Source of the DNA: Clostridia bacterium
Lineage (GTDB): Bacteria > Bacillota > Clostridia > Oscillospirales > UBA644
DNA: 10,990 nt
Reading direction: 5' to 3'
Assembly: GCA_014872655.1 (NCBI GenBank)
Contig: WHHJ01000058.1
Span: 1-10,990, forward strand
Below are positions 7,175-10,990 of the stretch, in pieces. The translations under genes were made by a program, and so were the position numbers. The notes under the pieces were generated by a model. It was not told the origin of the DNA. It did no database searches and saw nothing but the letters and a program-made list of their open reading frames with translations. The first letter of the stretch is position 1, and every line of letters begins with the position of its first letter.

Positions 7175-7705
7175 ATGAAAAATAAAGCAAAACAAACCGC
7201 TCTATGTGCTTTTATGTGCGCTTTGGCCACCATCATTATGGCGCTGGGCAGTATTATTCCGGCAGCTACATTCTGCAGCCCCGCACTGGCGATGTTAGCA
7301 CTGATTCCGGTACAGGAAGAATGCGGTACAAAACAAGGAATTCTCGTATATGCAGCCACATCCTTACTGTCGTTGCTGCTTGTGCCGGATAAAGAAATTG
7401 TTATGCTATACCTTTTTCTCGGATATTATCCATTAGTTAAACTTTATTTAGATCGAATCCGAAATCGTGTTATTCGGTTTTTATCAAAATTTGCATTACT
7501 GAATGTTGCCGTTTTTTTGATGTACGCGTTATGCATCTTTTTATTCCGATTAGACAGCGTGGTACAGGAATATCAGCAAGCGACAGCGGCTATCGTTGTT
7601 ATGCTATGTGTTTTGGGAAACTTTGCATTTTTTATCTATGACCTTTTGCTTGGACGGCTCCGCGTTCTTTATCGACAAAAAGCATCTCACAAATGGTTCA
7701 AATAA
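7175..7705 (+). CDS. Small membrane protein resembling an ECF transporter S component
   Basis: The 176-aa product has about six hydrophobic segments (roughly 8-30, 34-48, 54-71, 75-93, 103-124 and 137-160) with short loops and a basic C terminus, the size and topology of substrate-binding S components of energy-coupling factor transporters. The first helix contains Ala12-FMC-Ala16, an AxxxA spacing like that used by S components to dock on EcfT. SIIPAATFCSPALAMLALIP and LLVPDKE look like a conserved family core, but I cannot name a substrate. AAAGGAG at 7161-7167 precedes the ATG by 7 nt. It is first in an operon with a DUF523 gene (11-nt gap) and a Nudix gene. No EcfA or EcfT genes are in the window, so shared housekeeping ECF subunits would be needed. 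The S-component assignment is moderate; a plain membrane protein is the alternative. Confidence 0.75.
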   Translation: MKNKAKQTALCAFMCALATIIMALGSIIPAATFCSPALAMLALIPVQEECGTKQGILVYAATSLLSLLLVPDKEIVMLYLFLGYYPLVKLYLDRIRNRVIRFLSKFALLNVAVFLMYALCIFLFRLDSVVQEYQQATAAIVVMLCVLGNFAFFIYDLLLGRLRVLYRQKASHKWFK

Positions 7706-7716
7706 ACGGAGGAATT

Positions 7717-8157
7717 ATGAAAATTTTAATCAGTGCCTGTCTATGCGGGATAGGCTGTCGGTACGACGGCAAATCGATCTATTATGAGAAACTGGATCAA
7801 CTCAATCAAGCACATACCTTAATTCCGATCTGTCCGGAAATTTTAGGAGGACTGCCGACACCCCGTCCTCCTGCGGAAATTCAACATCATCGAGTGATAA
7901 CTTGTCAGGGGGACGATGTCACTCCGCAATACAAAAAAGGCGCGGAAGAAGCTTTAAAAATCGCTAAAATGCTGCATTGTTCCTGCGCAATTTTAAAAGA
8001 ACGCAGTCCCTCTTGCGGCTGTGGAAAAATCTATGATGGCACTTTTTCTAAAACCTTAAAATCCGGAGACGGCATAACCGCAAGTATTTTAAAACAAGCC
8101 GGCATAAAAATTTTCGGCGAAAGCCAGATCGACGAGGTTTTAAAAGAAAATGAATAA
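7717..8157 (+). CDS. DUF523 family protein, TudS-like (putative thiouracil desulfidase)
   Basis: This 146-aa cytosolic protein matches DUF523. Family blocks are SACLCGIGCRYDG (6-18), PICPEILGGLPTPRPPAEI (37-55) and LKERSPSCGCGKIYDGTF (93-110). Characterised DUF523 members (TudS) hold a [4Fe-4S] cluster on three cysteines and remove sulfur from 2-thiouracil. Candidate ligands here are Cys8/Cys10, Cys39 and Cys100/Cys102; other cysteines are 14, 63, 88 and 90. The length is that of the stand-alone form without the DUF1722 extension. The start at 7717 has GGAGG 4 nt upstream; an upstream ATG in the same frame at 7693 would overlap the previous gene. It overlaps the Nudix gene by 8 nt. Desulfidation of thiolated pyrimidines is inferred from the family; many DUF523 proteins are untested. 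Confidence 0.88.
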   Translation: MKILISACLCGIGCRYDGKSIYYEKLDQLNQAHTLIPICPEILGGLPTPRPPAEIQHHRVITCQGDDVTPQYKKGAEEALKIAKMLHCSCAILKERSPSCGCGKIYDGTFSKTLKSGDGITASILKQAGIKIFGESQIDEVLKENE

Positions 8158-8620
8158 TAATACTACGCTTATTTATATTGAAAAAGATGAAAAATATTTG
8201 ATGTTGCACCGCACCAAAAAAGAAAATGATATCAACAAAGATAAATGGATCGGGATCGGCGGACATCTTGAAAACGGAGAAAGTCCGGAAGAAGGAATCC
8301 AACGGGAAGTAACGGAAGAAACAGGCTTACGCCTGCTGCAATATCAATACCGGGGCATTATTACCTTTGTATACAACCAACAAACCGAGTACATGCATTT
8401 GTTCACCAGCAATTCCTTCGAAGGCACACTGACAGACTGTGACGAGGGGGAATTAGCATGGGTGGACAAAAAACAACTGCTGCAATATCCCCTGTGGCCC
8501 GGCGATCGAATTTTTTTAAAATTAATTACCGAGCCCTGTCCGTTCTTCTCTTTAAAACTGGTTTATCAAAACGATCTTTTAATACAGGCAAAGTTAAATG
8601 ATACACAGATTGAATTATAA
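8150..8620 (+). CDS. Nudix hydrolase, MutT/8-oxo-dGTPase-like
   Basis: The 156-aa product has a complete Nudix box from Gly38 to Leu60: Gly38, Glu44, then Arg52-Glu53-Val54, Glu56-Glu57 and Gly59, which coordinates Mg and cleaves nucleoside-diphosphate-linked substrates. DKWIGIGGHLENGES before the box and MHLFTSNSFEG after it are of the kind seen in MTH1/MutT-like 8-oxo-(d)GTP diphosphatases, but Nudix substrates are hard to predict. The start codon lies inside the end of the DUF523 gene (8-nt overlap at 8150-8157), indicating translational coupling; the only Shine-Dalgarno candidate, GAGG at 8134-8137, is 12 nt upstream. It is the last gene of the operon, followed by a hairpin terminator. 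Confidence 0.93.
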   Translation: MNNNTTLIYIEKDEKYLMLHRTKKENDINKDKWIGIGGHLENGESPEEGIQREVTEETGLRLLQYQYRGIITFVYNQQTEYMHLFTSNSFEGTLTDCDEGELAWVDKKQLLQYPLWPGDRIFLKLITEPCPFFSLKLVYQNDLLIQAKLNDTQIEL

Positions 8621-8631
8621 AAAAGAAAGAA

Positions 8632-8675
8632 CTCCTATGGTATGGTAAAACAAAATTACCATAGGAGATATTTTT
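8632..8675 (+). terminator. Likely terminator of the membrane protein-TudS-Nudix operon
   Basis: CTCCTATGGTA (8632-8642) pairs with TACCATAGGAG (8657-8667), followed by ATATTTTT. The left arm contains a tandem TATGG-TATGG, so a competing stem TATGGTAA/TTACCATA (8641-8648 with 8656-8663) plus CTCC/GGAG around a 5-nt bulge is also possible. The U-tract is modest. Confidence 0.65.
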
Positions 8676-8920
8676 ATAAAAAAGAAGAAAATATTTGCAA
8701 AGTTCTTTTTCCTCTCCCAAAGTATGATTCCGTTAACCGGATCAATCTACAAAAAAGCAAAATACAACATGATTCTATGAATAGAAAATAAAAACATATT
8801 GTCTTCGATTCAGCACCCCTGCAAAAAAACAAAAGTGCCCGGAACACGAACACCCTTCTCTCCGAGTGTCTTCTGATTTAAAAATCCAAAGCTACCCAAA
8901 CGAAAAATAAAACATAAAAT
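8676..8920. other. Intergenic stretch without a recognisable gene
   Basis: Between the Nudix terminator and the tRNA terminator I find no ORF with a ribosome site, family motif or coding pattern on either strand. Small items are a tandem GAACAC pair (8842-8853) and a weak dyad TCCG-TTAAC-CGGA near 8728-8740. The T-rich stretch at 8905-8920 (minus strand) belongs to the tRNA terminator. Confidence 0.6.
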
Positions 8921-8954
8921 AACGCTGAACCCAAAACAATTTGGATTCAGCGCT
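8901..8954 (-). terminator. Terminator of the tRNA-Pro gene
   Basis: Arms 8940-8954 and 8921-8935 pair at 13 of 15 positions around a 4-nt loop (minus-strand core GCTGAATCCAAA with TTTGGGTTCAGC). Downstream on the minus strand is a T-rich run. It starts 5 nt after the encoded CCA of the tRNA. Confidence 0.85.
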
Positions 8955-8958
8955 ATGC

Positions 8959-9034
8959 TGGTCGGAGTGACGTGATTTGAACACGCGACCTCTTGGTCCC
9001 GAACCAAGCACGCTACCATCTGCGCTACACCCCG
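8959..9034 (-). tRNA. tRNA-Pro (anticodon CGG)
   Basis: The 76-nt minus-strand sequence folds as a full cloverleaf. The acceptor stem is CGGGGTG/CACTCCG with one G-U pair, the D arm GCGC...GCGT contains GGTA, and the anticodon stem CTTGG/CCAAG closes the loop TTCGGGA (anticodon CGG, with G37). The variable loop is AGGTC and the T arm is GCGTG-TTCAAAT-CACGT. Discriminator A73 and CCA are encoded. It decodes CCG proline codons. It is a single-gene unit with its own promoter and terminator. Confidence 0.97.
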
Positions 9035-9064
9035 AAAGAATGAAAGAATTTTCAGTACTTAAAA

Positions 9065-9093
9065 AGTATACCATAAAACAAATTGTTTGTCAA
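9065..9093 (-). promoter_or_regulatory. Promoter of the tRNA-Pro gene
   Basis: On the minus strand, a perfect -35 TTGACA (9093-9088), a 17-bp spacer and -10 TATACT (9070-9065), extended by TGG. The predicted start near 9058 gives a 5' leader of about 24 nt for RNase P to remove. Confidence 0.92.
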
Positions 9094-9216
9094 CAGAAAA
9101 TTTCAACAAATTATAGAAATAAAATGCTTCCTTTCATATATAATAAAAATAAGTATTTTTAATTTGGAAAGGAGAAAAAGAAAAATAAAAGAGTGCATCA
9201 AAAAGATATGAAAAGA
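9094..9216 (+). other. ldh distal upstream region with isolated -10 and orphan Shine-Dalgarno
   Basis: The stretch between the tRNA promoter and the ldh promoter holds a perfect TATAAT (9139-9144) without a convincing -35, and a strong purine-rich GGAAAGGAG (9166-9174) that is not followed by a start codon at usable distance. The nearest GTG (9193) is about 18 nt away. No independent gene is supported; it may be a remnant or a weak distal promoter. Confidence 0.4.
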
Positions 9217-9234
9217 TTGTTAAATTTTTGTCAA
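9217..9234 (+). promoter_or_regulatory. Possible Rex-like operator upstream of ldh
   Basis: TTGTTAA-ATTT-TTGTCAA fits the Firmicutes Rex pattern TTGTTAA-N4-TTAACAA at 7 of 7 positions on the left and 5 of 7 on the right. Flanking GATTG/CAATC (9215-9219 and 9232-9236) widens the dyad. Rex is an NADH/NAD-responsive repressor that often controls fermentation genes such as ldh. The site sits just upstream of the promoter. This is an inference from one imperfect site. Confidence 0.35.
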
Positions 9235-9239
9235 TCGCC

Positions 9240-9268
9240 TTTTATTTTTTGGAAAAATATGGTATACT
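9240..9268 (+). promoter_or_regulatory. Extended -10 promoter of ldh
   Basis: TATACT (9263-9268) is preceded by TGG, giving ATATGGTATACT, the same core as the tRNA-Pro promoter. The -35 region at 17 bp (TTTATT, 9240-9245) is weak. The predicted start near 9275 gives a leader of about 74 nt before the ATG. Confidence 0.7.
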
Positions 9269-9348
9269 ACAATCAGAACAAACCACAAACGGATTCAAAT
9301 ACAATTCATAATGAAAACTCAAAATACAATATTCAGGAGGGTATATCA

Positions 9349-10299
9349 ATGAGCACAGATAACAGAAAAATTGTTTTAATCGGGACCGGAATGGTCGGTA
9401 TGAGTTATGCTTATGCGCTGCTGAATCAAAATGCCTGCGATGAACTGGTTTTAATTGATATCAACAAGGAGCGAGCGATGGGCGAAGCGATGGACTTAAA
9501 TCACGGACTGGCCTTTTCCTCTTCGCACATGAAAATATATGCTGGGGATTATTCTGACTGCGAAACTGCAGATATTGTTGTTATCTGCGCCGGCGTTGCA
9601 CAAAAAGAAGGAGAATCGCGACTGGATCTGTTGCAAAGAAACGTCGAGGTATTTCGCTCTATCATCAATCCGGTTACAGAATCCGGATTCAATGGGATCT
9701 TTCTTGTTGCAACCAATCCTGTTGACATTATGACGCATGTAACATGCACCTTGTCCGGGTTTAATCCGCGCAGAGTATTCGGCAGCGGAACGGCGTTAGA
9801 CACGGCACGCCTGCGTTATATGGTCGGCGATTATTTCAGCGTAGATCCACGAAATATTCACGCTTATGTTATCGGCGAACACGGCGACAGCGAATTTGTA
9901 CCCTGGTCACAAGCATTGCTGGCCACAAAACCCATTACTGAAATTATTGAACAATCCAATGGAAAATATAAATTAGAAGATCTTGAACCGATTGAGCAGG
10001 AAGTCCGCGGAGCCGCACAACGTATCATTAAAGCAAAACGGGCAACCTATTACGGAATCGGCATGGCACTGGTTCGGATTACCAAAGCGATTTTAGGGAA
10101 TGAAAGCAGTGTGTTGACAGTTTCGGCTATGCTGCGCGGGGAATATGGTGTAAGCAATGTTTATGCAGGACTTCCCTGTATTGTAAACCGTAACGGAATT
10201 CAAAGCATTCTGCCCTTATCATTGTCAGAGGAAGAAATCCAAAAATTCCAGGCATCCTGCAGAACATTAAAAGAGTATTATGACGGATTAAATTTCTAA
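9349..10299 (+). CDS. ldh: L-lactate dehydrogenase
   Basis: This 316-aa cytosolic enzyme reduces pyruvate to L-lactate with NADH, regenerating NAD in fermentation. The Rossmann motif is IGTGMVG (11-17) and Asp37 at the end of the second strand favours NAD over NADP. Catalytic residues align with a constant offset of 17 to the standard LDH numbering: Gln85 (102), Asn123 (140), Asp151 (168), Arg154 (171) and His178 (195) in GEHGDSE; Arg91 is the mobile-loop arginine (109). Gln85, instead of the Arg of malate dehydrogenase, supports lactate/pyruvate specificity. The start at 9349 is chosen because AGGAGG (9335-9340) lies 8 nt upstream; the open frame continues 52 codons further to a GTG at 9193, but that stretch contains the promoter. 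It is monocistronic. Confidence 0.97.
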   Translation: MSTDNRKIVLIGTGMVGMSYAYALLNQNACDELVLIDINKERAMGEAMDLNHGLAFSSSHMKIYAGDYSDCETADIVVICAGVAQKEGESRLDLLQRNVEVFRSIINPVTESGFNGIFLVATNPVDIMTHVTCTLSGFNPRRVFGSGTALDTARLRYMVGDYFSVDPRNIHAYVIGEHGDSEFVPWSQALLATKPITEIIEQSNGKYKLEDLEPIEQEVRGAAQRIIKAKRATYYGIGMALVRITKAILGNESSVLTVSAMLRGEYGVSNVYAGLPCIVNRNGIQSILPLSLSEEEIQKFQASCRTLKEYYDGLNF

Positions 10300-10320
10300 T
10301 CAGAAAAAAGAGATTCCTAA

Positions 10321-10368
10321 AAGGGAGACACTTCGTAAAGAAGTTGTCTCCCTTATTTTTTGTTTTAT
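10321..10368 (+). terminator. Terminator of ldh
   Basis: AAGGGAGACA-CTTC (10321-10334) pairs with GAAG-TGTCTCCCTT (10340-10343 and 10345-10354) with one bulged T, and is followed by ATTTTTTGTTTTATTT. It begins 21 nt after the ldh stop codon. Confidence 0.92.
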
Positions 10369-10470
10369 TTAGATTTTTGGTATCAAAATCCGATACTCGC
10401 TGTACATATAGGCATCAATGGCGTTTTTAATAGATACACTTGACGACAAAAGAGAAGTTTATTTCTGATA

Positions 10471-10953
10471 TTATTTCTTGAACAGTTTCTTAAAAAATTT
10501 AATTGTTTTAAAGGAAGCTTTTTCCATCATTGGTTTCGGAAAAGGTTCGTCTAACTCCCACGGAAGTGCAATTTGCATAACGGAAATTGTAAAATATTCA
10601 CCATTTTGTTCGTTGGGGGAAACAAAACCGTTTGTAATAACAACCCTTAAAAACAAATCATCGTATATATCAATTTCACATTCTCCCATTGCTTTTACTG
10701 TTCCGCAAACGGTATAATCCACATTGATATAGTCGATGTAATTATCCATCTCAACACTCACTATTTCATCCGGCTTTGAAATATCAATCCCAAATTCACT
10801 TAAAAAGGCATTCAATTTTGGGAATTTATTTTTGATTTGTACATAATAATTACGACAACACACGCAGTCACAAATAGAATGTGTTTTATAATATTCTTGT
10901 GTTTTTTTAACCTCCACAGAGAAAACATATTCATCTTTTTGAATCGTTGTCAT
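10471..10953 (-). CDS. Hypothetical protein with CxCxCC cluster
   Basis: I do not recognise a characterised family for this 160-aa soluble protein; it has no signal peptide or membrane helix. The N-terminal third carries Cys28-Asp-Cys30-Val-Cys32-Cys33-Arg-Asn-Tyr-Tyr, a compact cysteine cluster that could bind zinc or another metal. The middle is acidic (DISKPDEIVSVEMDN, then ECEIDIYDDL) with predicted beta strands, and the C terminus is a basic, Lys-rich tail (FKTIKFFKKLFKK). A small acidic globular protein of this kind could be an immunity or accessory protein, but no toxin partner is present here. AGAGGTG (10965-10959) lies 5 nt before the ATG, supporting the start. It is convergent with ldh; its upstream neighbour is outside the window. 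Confidence 0.8.
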   Translation of the reverse strand: MTTIQKDEYVFSVEVKKTQEYYKTHSICDCVCCRNYYVQIKNKFPKLNAFLSEFGIDISKPDEIVSVEMDNYIDYINVDYTVCGTVKAMGECEIDIYDDLFLRVVITNGFVSPNEQNGEYFTISVMQIALPWELDEPFPKPMMEKASFKTIKFFKKLFKK

Positions 10954-10980
10954 AATTTCACCTCTTTACATCTTTAATAT

Positions 10981-10986
10981 ACTATA
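10981..10986 (-). promoter_or_regulatory. Probable -10 box of the CxCxCC protein gene
   Basis: On the minus strand, GTGGTATAGT gives an extended -10 (TGG-TATAGT) about 28 nt before the start codon. The -35 would lie beyond the window end, so the promoter is only partly visible. Confidence 0.5.
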
Positions 10987-10990
10987 CCAC

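Noticed and set aside
8820..8880. Second tRNA or tRNA fragment on the minus strand, near GTGTTCGTGTTC
   Set aside because: No cloverleaf arms can be formed; only a vague T-arm-like string and a tandem hexamer are present.
8959..9034. tRNA-Pro as an integration site of a mobile element
   Set aside because: No integrase gene and no direct repeat of the tRNA 3' end were found in the window.
8810..9074. Minus-strand ORFs across the tRNA-Pro region
   Set aside because: They run through the tRNA gene and its terminator or promoter and have no ribosome site; they are chance frames.
9193..9348. N-terminal extension of lactate dehydrogenase from a GTG at 9193
   Set aside because: The frame is open, but the stretch contains the ldh promoter, has no LDH-like sequence, and the ATG at 9349 has an ideal AGGAGG.
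10369..10455. Short minus-strand open stretch ending SIKNAIDAYMYSEYRIL, as a possible gene remnant
   Set aside because: Only about 29 codons between stops, with no ribosome site and no family I recognise; it may be chance.

Overview
The window looks like a chromosomal segment of a low-GC, anaerobic Bacillota, most likely class Clostridia. The grounds are AT-rich intergenic DNA, strong AGGAGG-type ribosome binding sites, extended -10 promoters, a clostridial-style secreted protein with cohesin-like and dockerin modules, and a fermentative L-lactate dehydrogenase. No phage, transposon, CRISPR or plasmid functions are visible. Species-level assignment is not possible from reading alone.

Layout. 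95-3469 (+) encodes a large secreted modular protein: signal peptide, CBM9-like N-terminal domain, three tandem 208-residue units each made of a cohesin-like and a FIVAR-like module, a Big_3-like Ig domain and a C-terminal dockerin. A perfect palindromic terminator (3501-3538) separates it from a convergent minus-strand metal-resistance operon: an ArsR/SmtB-type sensor (6108-5761), a stand-alone 72-aa HMA metal-binding protein (5744-5526) and a P1B-2 Zn/Cd/Pb ATPase (5512-3623). A clear sigma-A promoter and an SmtB/CadC-like operator precede it. Next, a minus-strand lipoprotein with a DUF4430 domain (7025-6264) is divergent from a plus-strand operon of a small membrane protein resembling an ECF S component (7175-7705), a DUF523/TudS-like iron-sulfur protein (7717-8157) and a MutT-type Nudix hydrolase (8150-8620). 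A tRNA-Pro(CGG) gene with its own promoter and terminator lies on the minus strand (9034-8959). L-lactate dehydrogenase follows (9349-10299, +), with a possible Rex-like site upstream. The window ends with an unrecognised 160-aa minus-strand protein bearing a Cys-x-Cys-x-Cys-Cys cluster.

How the genes work together. The sensor, HMA protein and ATPase form a self-contained zinc/cadmium efflux module in which the usual N-terminal HMA domain of the pump is a separate gene. The DUF4430 lipoprotein and the S-component-like protein may cooperate in small-molecule capture and uptake. The TudS-like and Nudix proteins could both handle modified nucleobases or nucleotides; this is inference from gene order. 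The most unusual item is the secreted protein, which has both cohesin-like and dockerin modules and so may both receive and be received in an extracellular assembly. I see nothing that I can claim as a wholly new system.
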